In this document: positions 1 to 7,682 of the stretch, piece after piece
Numbering within the stretch: the first letter of the stretch is position 1
Layout: every line of letters begins with the position of its first letter
Source of the DNA: Thermoguttaceae bacterium
GTDB lineage: Bacteria; Planctomycetota; Planctomycetia; Pirellulales; Thermoguttaceae
Reading direction: 5' to 3'
Length of the DNA: 16,893 bases
NCBI GenBank assembly: GCA_024653385.1
Contig: JANLFZ010000077.1
Span: 1 to 16,893 of the forward strand
Notes under the pieces: generated by a model
What the model was told of the DNA's origin: nothing
What the model saw: the letters and a program-made list of their open reading frames with translations, nothing else
The model's database searches: none
Translations under genes and position numbers: made by a program

Positions 1-389
1 AACAGCGACGGCGCCGCCTCCCGCGCGTCCAACGCGATCAGGGTCCGCGCCGCCGCCGCCACCACGAGCGGGTGCTGGCCGGGCGCGTCGAGGGCTTCCC
101 GCAGGGCGGGCACGGCCGTCTGCACGTCGGGCATGCCCAGCCGATGCGCCAGCGCGATCGTGTCCGCCGCCTCGCGGCGCAGGTCCGCCTCCGGCGACGC
201 CAACGCCTGGATCCACAGCGCGAGCGGGCGGGAAGAGACCGCCGGCACGGGCTTCGGCGGCGCGAGGCTCGGGTCGGTCAGGCGCGCAAACTCGACCTCG
301 ATCCCCGCGCCGCAACGGACCATCCCCAGCACCAGCGCGGCCACCAGCACGCCCAGCCAACGGCCCGACGGCCCAAAACGTCCGATCAT
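1..389 (-). CDS. HEAT-like exported protein, N-terminal part, cut by left edge
   Basis: The reading frame opens with ATG at 389 and runs open to the left edge, giving 129 residues; the C-terminus is outside the window. The start has an AGAGGAG Shine-Dalgarno about 10 bases upstream. Residues 1-29 look like a Sec signal or N-terminal anchor: basic start, then a core reading LGVLVAALVLGMV, followed by RCGAG, so a lipoprotein-like Cys is possible but the lipobox is poor. Residues from about 55 onward are Ala/Leu/Arg-rich amphipathic helices (LASPEADLRREAADTIALA, then VPALREAL, then VVAAAARTLIALDAREAAPSL), typical of HEAT or PBS-lyase-like repeats. It starts 37 bases after the permease stop on the same strand, so it is probably the last visible gene of the ABC operon. 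A scaffold or partner role for the exporter is inference only. Confidence 0.7.
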   Translation of the reverse strand, partial: MIGRFGPSGRWLGVLVAALVLGMVRCGAGIEVEFARLTDPSLAPPKPVPAVSSRPLALWIQALASPEADLRREAADTIALAHRLGMPDVQTAVPALREALDAPGQHPLVVAAAARTLIALDAREAAPSL

Positions 390-426
390 GCCACCTGTTC
401 TCCTCTTGAGCCGTCCTGCGCACGCC

Positions 427-2085
427 TCACTGGGGGCGCGTCAGACGCCGCGTTTGCACCACCAGCACCACCAGCGACAAGGCCGAGGCCCAGCCGAGAA
501 ACCACCAGTTCGCGGGCACGAGACGGTATTCCAGGAATCCCCGCACGCGAATCAACGACAGGGCGGCGGCCAGCGGATTGACGCGCAACACGGCCTCGAC
601 CGTCGCATGCCCGAAGGGCGCCCCGCGCCCCAGCCACACCAGCATCGTGCCCGCGCACAAGCCGATCAGCACCACGTAGGCCGCGGTGACCGCCGTGGCC
701 GTGCGCCGGAACAGGCTGCCCACCGCCGCGCTGGTCAGCAGGGCGAACACCGCGGCAAACGCCAGGGTGCCCAGCACCCGGGAGATTTGCGGCCACAACA
801 GCGGCTGGATATAGATCATCACGAGGTAGCCGGGCAAGGTCGCGCCGAGGATCAGGGCCAGCGGCCAGAGCACGCTGAGCAGCTTGCCGCGGAGGATCGT
901 GCCGGGCGCCAAGGGCGTCATGCGCAGCAGGGTCCATCCGCCGCTCTCGCGCTCCGCGCTGAGCAGCGTGGCGGCCAGACTCGGCGTCAGGATCACGACC
1001 AGCGCCATCTGCAACAGCACCATGATGCCGCCGATGGTCTCGGGTCCCCAGTCGAACGTGCCCAGAGTCGCCGCGTAGGTCAATCCCAGCGAGATCACCG
1101 CGCAGGCCGCCGCCAGCCGCACCAGCCAGTGCGAGCGGCCGAAGCGGCGCGAGCGGAATTCCTTGACCATCACCGGGTTCCAGAACCGGCCGATGCCCGG
1201 CTTGCGGCGCTGCGGATCGACCACGAAGAGAAACCGCCGAAGCCATCGCTGGAGCGTCGAGCGGTCGTCGGTGATCACGCCCGGCGGCCGAGGGCGGTCG
1301 AACATCGCGCCGTGGAACCGGACCACCGCGCCCGCGGCGAACACCACCGACATGGCCAATCCGAACGCGAGATAGCGCACGGCGACGCCGGAGGACGAGA
1401 GGACGCCCTGCGATCCCACGTCGCCGTGGCCGAGCGTTTCCATCGCGGCCGCGATCGGCGAGATGCAGCGGAGCCATTCGGCCGATTGGGCCCAGGTGCC
1501 CGACTTGCCCTGGAGGAACAGGTGCGGCCCCATGGCCACCACCGAGATAAGTAGCAACAGGCCGTAGGTCACGCGCAGCGCCGATTCGGACGAGGCCGCG
1601 CGGCTGCTGACAAAGAACCCCAGGGTGCTGGCCTGGAGGGCCGCCACGGCCACCACCGCGTACAATCGCGCCACGTGTCCGGCCAGCGAAATGCCGCCCA
1701 TCGCGTAGCAGGCCGCCGCGGCCGGCAGGCTCAGCGCCACCAGGATCGCCGCGAAGCCCAAGACGCCCAAGAGCTTCCCCAGGTAGATCGACCAAGGGCG
1801 CATGGGCGAGTTGAGCAACAACGCCAGGGTGCCCTGGTTCTTCTCGCGCACCAGCGACACCGCGGCAAACGCCGGAACGACCAGCACGAGCACGGCGACC
1901 ACCCCGTAGCCGAACAGCCGAAAGACCTGTTCGGCCTGGGCCCCCGAGATCCCAACGTGGGCATCGGTCGGCCAGCGCAGCACGACGAGCAGGGTGTACA
2001 CCACCGCGGCGCCGACCTGGAGGACGAAGGCCTTGCGCGTGCGGAGGAGGCCGACCAGCTCGCGTTGGACGATGGGGTGCGTCAT
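427..2085 (-). CDS. ABC-2 type permease, two half-permeases fused
   Basis: This is a 552-residue polytopic membrane protein with about 12 hydrophobic segments. It is the transmembrane part of an ABC transporter whose ATPase is encoded just upstream. The sequence has an internal duplication. HPIVQRELVGLLRTRK (3-18) is echoed by NPVMVKEFRSRR (303-314), and REKNQGTLALLLNSPM (80-95) is echoed by ERESGGWTLLRMTPL (378-392). The E-x-x-G-T-L element is the cytoplasmic loop typical of ABC-2 exporters, so each half is one ABC-2 unit, joined by a soluble linker near residues 255-300. The start ATG overlaps the ATPase stop as ATGA, with GGAGGG 6 bases upstream. NatB-like or multidrug and polysaccharide exporters share this fold; the substrate cannot be read from the sequence. 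Confidence 0.88.
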   Translation of the reverse strand: MTHPIVQRELVGLLRTRKAFVLQVGAAVVYTLLVVLRWPTDAHVGISGAQAEQVFRLFGYGVVAVLVLVVPAFAAVSLVREKNQGTLALLLNSPMRPWSIYLGKLLGVLGFAAILVALSLPAAAACYAMGGISLAGHVARLYAVVAVAALQASTLGFFVSSRAASSESALRVTYGLLLLISVVAMGPHLFLQGKSGTWAQSAEWLRCISPIAAAMETLGHGDVGSQGVLSSSGVAVRYLAFGLAMSVVFAAGAVVRFHGAMFDRPRPPGVITDDRSTLQRWLRRFLFVVDPQRRKPGIGRFWNPVMVKEFRSRRFGRSHWLVRLAAACAVISLGLTYAATLGTFDWGPETIGGIMVLLQMALVVILTPSLAATLLSAERESGGWTLLRMTPLAPGTILRGKLLSVLWPLALILGATLPGYLVMIYIQPLLWPQISRVLGTLAFAAVFALLTSAAVGSLFRRTATAVTAAYVVLIGLCAGTMLVWLGRGAPFGHATVEAVLRVNPLAAALSLIRVRGFLEYRLVPANWWFLGWASALSLVVLVVQTRRLTRPQ

Positions 2086-3095
2086 GAGCGCCCTCCCGCG
2101 CGGGCGGTATTGGCCGTGGGCGAAGCGTCGGCCGCGTCCGCCCCGTCGTCCCGGGTGACCGAGAGGAAGGCATCTTCCAGGTCGGATTGCAGCTCGCGGA
2201 ACTGCGTCACTTCGACCCCGGCCCGGACCAGGCCCGCCAAGACCTCGCCCAGGGCACGGTCGGGCAGGGCGGAGCGGAAGCGGACCATGGCCTCGGCAGG
2301 CGAGACGGCCACGTCGTTGGCGTCGGGGGCCAGGCGGCGGATCTCGTCGGCCGCCTGACCCGCGCCGTCGGGACCCGCCAATTGGACCTCGATCGTCCGC
2401 TCCTGGCTGACGCGCCGCATGATCTCGTCGAGCGTGCCGAACGCGCGCAGCCGGCCTTTCGTCAGGATCGCCACGAGGTCGCAGATGCGCGAGAGTTCCG
2501 GAAGCACGTGGCTGGTGACGATCAACGTCTTGCCCGCGCGCGCCAGCCGCAGGAGAATGCCGCGCATCTCGATCCGCGCCTCGGGGTCCAGGCCGTTGGC
2601 CGGCTCGTCGAGAATCAGCACTTGGGGGTCGTGGAGCAACGTCCGCGCCAGGCCCACGCGCTGCTGCATCCCGTGGCTGAGGCTCTCGACAAAACGGTCC
2701 TGCATCCAGGTGGCGTGGGTCAGTTCCAGGACTTCCGCGATGCGCGCGGCGCGCGCCTTACGCGGTATGCCGAAAGCAGCCCCGAAGAAGTCCAGGTACT
2801 CGCGCACCCGCATGTTCTCGTAGGCGCCGAACCGGTCGGGCATGCAGCCGACGAGTCGCTTGATCTTGCGGGACTCGCGGAGGCAGTCGGCGCCGGCGAT
2901 GCGGGCCGATCCGCTCGTGGGCCGCACCAGGCCCACGAGGATGTTGATCGCCGTGGTCTTTCCGGCCCCGTTCGGACCGATCAGGCCGAGGATCTGACCG
3001 CGGCCGAGCGAAAAGGAGAGGCCGTCCAGGGCCAACAGATCGCCGTATTTCTTGGTCAGTCGGTCGGTGACGACGACCGGTTCGTCGGCATTCAT
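2082..3095 (-). CDS. ABC transporter ATP-binding protein
   Basis: This 337-residue cytoplasmic ATPase powers the adjacent ABC-2 permease. Visible motifs are Walker A GPNGAGKTT (40-48), an ABC signature SLSHGMQQR (138-146), Walker B VLILDEPANGLDP (159-171) and the switch histidine in VTSHVLPEL. The signature is LSHGM rather than the canonical LSGGQ, and the Q-loop region reads GCMPDRFGAYENM, with Asp where Gln is usual. Both variants occur in the exporter-type subfamily near NatA/CcmA, so activity is expected. About 100 residues after the ATPase core form the usual C-terminal regulatory extension. The start ATG overlaps the stop of the upstream gene as ATGA, and GGAGG lies about 7 bases upstream, so translation is probably coupled. 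The substrate is unknown. Confidence 0.93.
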   Translation of the reverse strand: MNADEPVVVTDRLTKKYGDLLALDGLSFSLGRGQILGLIGPNGAGKTTAINILVGLVRPTSGSARIAGADCLRESRKIKRLVGCMPDRFGAYENMRVREYLDFFGAAFGIPRKARAARIAEVLELTHATWMQDRFVESLSHGMQQRVGLARTLLHDPQVLILDEPANGLDPEARIEMRGILLRLARAGKTLIVTSHVLPELSRICDLVAILTKGRLRAFGTLDEIMRRVSQERTIEVQLAGPDGAGQAADEIRRLAPDANDVAVSPAEAMVRFRSALPDRALGEVLAGLVRAGVEVTQFRELQSDLEDAFLSVTRDDGADAADASPTANTARAGGRS

Positions 3096-5593
3096 CGGGG
3101 CCTCCGATCAGGGTTGCGGGGCTGCACTTCGCCCTCGACTTCCAAGCTGACCGCGTCGATTCTCCACATCGGGCCCGACTCGGTCACCAACGCGCCGGCG
3201 TTCTCGCGGCCCGACTCGTCGCCCACCCGGATCGCCAAGACCAGGCCGCCTTGGGCGTCCAGCGCGAGCAAGGCGGGCCGGTCGATCTCCAGGCGGAGCC
3301 TGCCGCGCGGTCCGTGCCAGTTCGCCACGACCACGGTCTCGCTCCCCGACGTCCCGAGGATCTCGACATCGCGCGACGGCGCGTCGATCTCGACCACGAG
3401 GACCGCCCGGTGCACGGCCAGGGGAAGGACCTCGGCAGGCAATTGGAACCGCAGCCAGGTCTCGGACGGCAGACGCAGTTCGACCCACTGGCGGCGCCCG
3501 TTGTCGAATGCCGACGAGTGCCGCAGCTTGTTGAACGGCACCGAGCGATAGGTCACGAACGGCGAGGGGATCAACACGCGGCGCCCCGACGGCACCGGCT
3601 CGACCGACACGGGGATCGCCACCAAGGCCGAGCCGTTTTGCCGCGCGCTGGCGGGAACGGTGAACCCCAAGTCGATCAAGTCGGTCCACACGTAAAGGCG
3701 CGGCTGGGGTGGCGGCGTCGCCTCCGGCGGCAGCGTCTGCTCGTAGATGGCGTGCCGGCGCCGCTGCTGTTCGGTCAGCAAGGCCGCGCGAAGGTATTGA
3801 CCCGGCGACAACTCGTCGCCGGGCTCCGAGACGAAGCTGCCGTCGTCGTGGAGGCGCACGGCCAGCTTCCCGCCCGAAGGGCATACCAGCGCCGCATCCC
3901 CGGGCGATTGGAACGGGCCGGTCAAGGTCCCGACAAATCCCCCGGGACCGAACGACCCGCGCGCCGCGGCGGGCCAGTCCAGTCGCACGGTCTGGCGCAC
4001 GGGAGCGAACCGGACGCCGGCGGGCAAGACCAGGTCTTCCCAGTGCCACACGTCGAGGTCGGTCCGCACGAGGCATCGGATCGTCCCTTCCAGCCCCGTC
4101 TGGTCGGGCCAGTACATGCCCCCGTGCGTGGCGGCGGGAACCACGTGGGAAGGCTCCGGGTGATAGAGGGCCAGCAAGCCGTCGATGTCGATCTCCTCGC
4201 CTCCCGGATCGACTTCCGCCTGCTGGAAGAAGGCGACCGTCGGCGGAATCGCCTGGCGCGTCGAGATGCCGCAGGCCGCCAGAACGCCCGCAGCGGCCAG
4301 CGCGGCCGAGGGGCCGATCCAGGCCAGCCGCTCGAGCGTACCCCGCCGCCAATACCACACGCCGCCGCCGACCAGCACGAGGCAGAAGGCACCAAGGACG
4401 CCACCGACCAGGCCGAGTGGCGGGATACGATACCCCACTTCCTCCGCGAGGAAGGCCGGCGCCTGCTCGCCTGCCACCTTGGGACCATCCCGGCCGGCGA
4501 GCAGTTCGCTCATGAGGCCGCGCAGGGCGGAAAGGGCAAAGCTCTGGCAAGGCGAGTCGCGGCCCGGCGGACGCGGATCGGTCTGGGTCCGTGGCCGCAC
4601 CCACCCCCGGGCTCCCAAGGTGGTGCAGAGCACTTGCCCCCGCCCGAACCCAAACCGAAACGATGCCGGCCACCCGTTCACCGAGTGCACCACCTCGACG
4701 TCGCCGACCAAGACGCGCAGCAAGTCGACCGGCCGGTCGAACTCCCGAGGCGTCTCGACGGAGTACGTGCCGCTCGGACCAACCTGATGAATGTCCACCC
4801 GGGTAAGCCCGACCCGGTCGACGACTTGAAAACACAGTGCCTCGCCCAGAAGCAACCGGACCGTCTCGGGCTGGACGCGGTCCAGGGCAATCCACATCCG
4901 GCCGCCGCCCCGCAACCACTGGCGGATCGCGGCCCGCCCGGCCGCGTCGCCCGCAGGACGGTCGCCGGCGACGACCAACAGATCGACGACATCCAACCCT
5001 TCGGCGACGGGAGGAAGCCAGTCGCCCCAAAGGGGCACGACACGCGACTCGATGTTCATCGCGGCCTGAACGGCGAAGACGGCCTGGTACACTTCGTCGT
5101 CGCCGGCGGGGTCGGCGCCATCGAACACCCCGGCGACGATCAGGGGACTGCGGTCCACCGTCACCAGGTGGCTCGACCACATGGCGCCGTCCGATGCGGC
5201 CAGGCGGCCCTCCTCCCCTTCCGAACGATCGCGGGCCAACGTCCGGATCTCCGTGCTCAAGAAGCTTCGGGGGAGTTGATCGGGAACCCGGACCGGGCAC
5301 CACGACCACCGCTGGGCTTGCGGGGGCACGAGCAGTTCCCGGGCGAATTGCACGCTCGGGTCTTCGGCGAAATAGACGCTCGGCCTCATGCGGGCGGGCC
5401 GGTCGGTGGGGTTGGTGGCCCGAATGCCCACCAGGCCCCATTGGCCGGGCGCGAAACGCCGTGTGGCCACGATTCCCCCGACCTCGGCCGAACGCACGGT
5501 CGGCGTGCCGGTCTCTTGCGCGGCAACCGCCGGCGACATGGCCAGGACGACGGCTACCGTCAGGATCGCCGGAAGAGCAACGATGGGCCGCAT
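3092..5593 (-). CDS. Large exported, membrane-anchored protein of the ABC operon (GATase-like region)
   Basis: I do not recognise a named family. The start chosen is ATG 5593, which has GAGG about 6 bases upstream and opens directly into a Sec signal peptide (LPAILTVAVVLAMSPAVAAQ); a GTG 42 bases further upstream in frame lacks this logic. The product is 833 residues. A beta-rich N-terminal region (about 30-140) is followed by a Rossmann-like stretch (about 145-260) with DLLVVAGDRP and IRQWLRGGGRMWIALD, resembling the GATase-like fold found in DUF4350-type membrane proteins. Two transmembrane helices lie near 390-413 and 422-445. The rest is an extracytoplasmic beta-rich tail. The gene overlaps the ATPase gene by 4 bases, so it is probably the first gene of the operon. 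A substrate-presenting or regulatory subunit of the transporter is a plausible inference. Confidence 0.8.
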   Translation of the reverse strand: MRPIVALPAILTVAVVLAMSPAVAAQETGTPTVRSAEVGGIVATRRFAPGQWGLVGIRATNPTDRPARMRPSVYFAEDPSVQFARELLVPPQAQRWSWCPVRVPDQLPRSFLSTEIRTLARDRSEGEEGRLAASDGAMWSSHLVTVDRSPLIVAGVFDGADPAGDDEVYQAVFAVQAAMNIESRVVPLWGDWLPPVAEGLDVVDLLVVAGDRPAGDAAGRAAIRQWLRGGGRMWIALDRVQPETVRLLLGEALCFQVVDRVGLTRVDIHQVGPSGTYSVETPREFDRPVDLLRVLVGDVEVVHSVNGWPASFRFGFGRGQVLCTTLGARGWVRPRTQTDPRPPGRDSPCQSFALSALRGLMSELLAGRDGPKVAGEQAPAFLAEEVGYRIPPLGLVGGVLGAFCLVLVGGGVWYWRRGTLERLAWIGPSAALAAAGVLAACGISTRQAIPPTVAFFQQAEVDPGGEEIDIDGLLALYHPEPSHVVPAATHGGMYWPDQTGLEGTIRCLVRTDLDVWHWEDLVLPAGVRFAPVRQTVRLDWPAAARGSFGPGGFVGTLTGPFQSPGDAALVCPSGGKLAVRLHDDGSFVSEPGDELSPGQYLRAALLTEQQRRRHAIYEQTLPPEATPPPQPRLYVWTDLIDLGFTVPASARQNGSALVAIPVSVEPVPSGRRVLIPSPFVTYRSVPFNKLRHSSAFDNGRRQWVELRLPSETWLRFQLPAEVLPLAVHRAVLVVEIDAPSRDVEILGTSGSETVVVANWHGPRGRLRLEIDRPALLALDAQGGLVLAIRVGDESGRENAGALVTESGPMWRIDAVSLEVEGEVQPRNPDRRPR

Positions 5594-5680
5594 GGTGGCC
5601 TCGCACCGACAGACCGCCCCGAGATGGTCCTGCACGCCCGCGCGACCGGCCCCGCGGACCGGGCCGCGACGTCAGCCGCG

Positions 5681-5709
5681 AGTATAGCCCGACCTCGCGC
5701 CGCTAGCCA
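5681..5709 (-). promoter_or_regulatory. Candidate sigma-70 promoter of the ABC operon
   Basis: On the minus strand a TATACT -10 box (5686-5681, five of six consensus bases) lies 17 bases after a weak TGGCTA -35 box (5709-5704). It would give a leader of roughly 80 bases before the ATG at 5593. The spacing and the -10 are good and the -35 is poor. Confidence 0.35.
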
Positions 5710-5732
5710 GTCTTTGGGCGATCGAACGCGGA

Positions 5733-6500
5733 TCAGCCGCCAAACATGGGACACACCAGGTCGTACGCCACCACGAAAATGCCCGCGTCGGCAAGCAGAT
5801 GGCTCACCCACGGCCCCACGAGAGACCCGGTGCGATGGTAGAGCCAGGCCCAGGCTCCGCCCCCGACCGCCACGGCGAGCGAAAACAACCCGGCCAGCGG
5901 GGTCCAGCCGAAGTACACGACCAGCAAGATGACATGGTGCGCCATGAAAGCCAGACTCGAGAGCACGACCGCCAAGCCCCAGGGCATGCGCCGACGGAGC
6001 TGTCCGAACACGAACCAACGCCAGTAGTATTCCTCGAGGAACGAGTGAACGAGCGAATAGAAGGCTCCCAGGGCGAGGAAACTCAGCGTTCCGCGAACGC
6101 CGAAATGGCGGATCTTCCTTTCGATCTCCGTGCCCGCGTAGGCGATCTGACCGGTTGGTTTGAGCCAGCCGTGGTACAAGGCCAACATGCCGACAAGAGC
6201 CACCACGCCCAGGGCGAGTCCCAAGCCCACCGACGTGCCTGTCGAGCCCCCTCCGCGGCGTTGGCTCGCCCAAGGACGCCAACCGGCAATGGCCAGCATC
6301 CAAGCGACCGGAAAGACAAACTGAATCGTCTTGCCGAGGCCATAAACGCCCCACTTCGCTTCGACCGAAGCGTCGGCCATTGCCACGAAATAGGCCCATG
6401 TCAACAGCGAGGGAAACCCGAGGGCAAAGAGCAAGGCGCCCAGACCGGCGCGGGTCGAGCCTTGAAAGCCAATCGAGTTTTGAGAGCCAGTCGTGCTCAT
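5733..6500 (-). CDS. CPBP-family intramembrane glutamic protease
   Basis: This 255-residue polytopic membrane protein carries all three motifs of the CPBP (CAAX protease/bacteriocin-processing, Abi) family. These are EEYYWR (156-161, the EExxxR motif), FMAHH (185-189, FxxxH) and SHLLAD with His234 and Asp238. The family comprises intramembrane glutamic proteases related to eukaryotic Rce1; in bacteria members process peptides or signalling proteins, and many have no known substrate. Six to eight hydrophobic segments are visible. ATG 6500 was chosen. A TTG 63 bases upstream would add 21 polar residues, has no Shine-Dalgarno and would begin inside a promoter-like stretch. The gene is divergent from the small winged-helix gene. 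No obvious peptide substrate gene is adjacent. Confidence 0.88.
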   Translation of the reverse strand: MSTTGSQNSIGFQGSTRAGLGALLFALGFPSLLTWAYFVAMADASVEAKWGVYGLGKTIQFVFPVAWMLAIAGWRPWASQRRGGGSTGTSVGLGLALGVVALVGMLALYHGWLKPTGQIAYAGTEIERKIRHFGVRGTLSFLALGAFYSLVHSFLEEYYWRWFVFGQLRRRMPWGLAVVLSSLAFMAHHVILLVVYFGWTPLAGLFSLAVAVGGGAWAWLYHRTGSLVGPWVSHLLADAGIFVVAYDLVCPMFGG

Positions 6501-6546
6501 GAAGGTCCAATACCGTGGCCGGGCAGCCCGCCCTGAAGGGGGTGTC

Positions 6547-6576
6547 TTGAGTGGAATCCCCAAGAAGGAATATAAT
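6547..6576 (+). promoter_or_regulatory. Sigma-70 promoter of the winged-helix gene
   Basis: TTGAGT (6547-6552) is followed after 18 bases by an exact TATAAT (6571-6576). Transcription would start near 6583, leaving a leader of about 50 bases before the ATG at 6635. It is the best-matching promoter in the window. Confidence 0.6.
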
Positions 6577-6634
6577 CGTTGGGCGAGCGTATTGTTTGGG
6601 GTAATCTACGCAAGCACTGTCAGGGAGGAAGGCG

Positions 6635-6859
6635 ATGTCATCGGCGCCCCCCGTATCGTGCGTCGCGCAAATCGGCGAAATGGCCGGCGTGGTGTGGAGG
6701 ACACTCAGCTCCGAGGGGCCCATGAGCCTCACCAAACTGGTCAAGGCCGTCGGCCAACCACGCGACGTGGTGATGCAAGCCGTGGGCTGGCTAGCGCGCG
6801 AGGACAAGATTTGGATCGAGGACCAAGGGCGCAGTCGGACAATCTCCCTACGGGGGTAA
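6635..6859 (+). CDS. Small winged-helix protein (DUF2582-like)
   Basis: The product has 74 residues. IGEMAGVVWRTLSSEGP (13-29) begins a first helix, LTKLVKAVG (32-40) and PRDVVMQAVGWLARED (42-57) form a helix-turn-helix, and KIWIEDQGRSRTISLR (58-73) forms the beta wing. The block VGWLAREDKI matches what I recall of the DUF2582 winged-helix family, whose members are small stand-alone domains of unknown role. Nucleic-acid binding is likely from the fold, but no target is visible. The start is supported by GGGAGGAAGG just upstream and by a strong promoter at 6547-6576. It diverges from the CPBP protease gene and could regulate it, which is inference only. Confidence 0.82.
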   Translation: MSSAPPVSCVAQIGEMAGVVWRTLSSEGPMSLTKLVKAVGQPRDVVMQAVGWLAREDKIWIEDQGRSRTISLRG

Positions 6860-7038
6860 AACCTCCCCCCAGTGATACACCCTGTTCGCTCCCGTGGTCC
6901 GCAGGAGCCTGTTACCTTCGTGGTGACGTCCAGCGGGCACGCCCGCGCGTTCTGGGTTACCTGATACGCTGGTCCCACGCGCCTCAGCCCGAGCCAACTC
7001 AGTGCCGACCGCACGGGGCCAGAGTGTCGTCGACTCGG

Positions 7039-7497
7039 CTACGTGGGCTTCTCGGCCTTCGCGGGCGAAGTCTTTGGTGGGGTTCGCAGGGCCTTTTCCT
7101 TGACGGGCTTCTTCGCGTCGCGCTTGGCCTTGGCCGCCGCGCGGAGATCGTTGACTTGTTTGCGCTGTTCGGGCGTCAAAACCGCCTCAATCTTGTCGTC
7201 GCGTTCCTTCTTCAGCGCATCGAGTTTGGCCTGGAGGGCCTTGATCTGCGCATTGAATTCCGCCTGGATGGCGTAGATCTTCTGCCGCTGGACGTCGTCG
7301 ACGACCTCGCCGTAATAGGGCGGGAGTTGTCCGGCCCGGGCCTTTTTCCCGGGAGCCGCGTCGGCGGGTTTGGCCGCGGCCGGCTTGTTGGCGGGATCGG
7401 CATCTTGGGCCGGGGCCTCGCGCACCGCGAACGCGGCCAACGCCGCGACGATCGAAGCCTTCCACAGCCAGCCGGACAGCACACGTGCTCGATTCAT
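7039..7497 (-). CDS. Spy-like periplasmic LTxxQ protein
   Basis: This 152-residue protein has a Sec signal peptide (SIVAALAAFAVREAPAQ, likely cleavage near residue 30), a Pro/Ala/Lys-rich spacer (31-58), a long helical or coiled-coil core (62-125) and a Lys/Pro/Ala-rich tail. The core contains the LTPEQ motif (108-112) followed by RKQVNDLRA, as in the LTxxQ family of Spy/CpxP periplasmic chaperones and heavy-metal sensors. The match is to the motif and helical layout rather than to Spy over its whole length. AAAGGGG lies 7 bases before the ATG. An envelope chaperone or stress role is plausible but not shown. The gene is convergent with the winged-helix gene and divergent from the TPR gene. 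Confidence 0.78.
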   Translation of the reverse strand: MNRARVLSGWLWKASIVAALAAFAVREAPAQDADPANKPAAAKPADAAPGKKARAGQLPPYYGEVVDDVQRQKIYAIQAEFNAQIKALQAKLDALKKERDDKIEAVLTPEQRKQVNDLRAAAKAKRDAKKPVKEKALRTPPKTSPAKAEKPT

Positions 7498-7550
7498 GGG
7501 ATACCCCTTTCGCTAGGAAGCCTATCAACGGACCCATCGCACAGCCGGCC

Positions 7551-7579
7551 ATCATAGTTGCCCGAAGCGCACGCGGCAA
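7551..7579 (-). promoter_or_regulatory. Candidate sigma-70 promoter of the LTxxQ gene
   Basis: On the minus strand TTGCCG (7579-7574) is followed after 17 bases by TATGAT (7556-7551, five of six). This gives a leader of about 47 bases before the ATG at 7497. Confidence 0.5.
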
Positions 7580-7682
7580 GCATGCGCGCATGGCCGTCCG
7601 GCGCCAAATGCGCCCTTGTGCGCCAGGGGTCCAAAGCGTAGTCTTTAGGCGGGTGCATCCCTTGGAATGCGAAAGGGCCGTT

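Noticed and set aside
3251..5932. An 893-codon plus-strand frame opposite the 833-residue protein gene
   Set aside because: It has an Arg/Pro/Gly/His-rich composition with no domain or signal, while the opposite strand has a signal peptide, membrane helices and operon overlaps.
6933..6946. Hairpin (GCGGG, 4-base loop, CCCGC) between the convergent winged-helix and LTxxQ genes as a terminator
   Set aside because: The stem is only 5 bp and no T-tract follows on either strand; likely chance in GC-rich sequence. The rest of 6860-7038 holds nothing I can support.
5560..7014. A 484-codon minus-strand frame over the CPBP gene
   Set aside because: It overlaps the real CPBP protease in another frame and shows no domain; the CPBP motifs are in the other frame.
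7616..7644. TTGTGC-17-TAGTCT as promoter of the TPR gene
   Set aside because: Correct spacing, but the -10 matches only three of six consensus bases; too weak to list as a feature.
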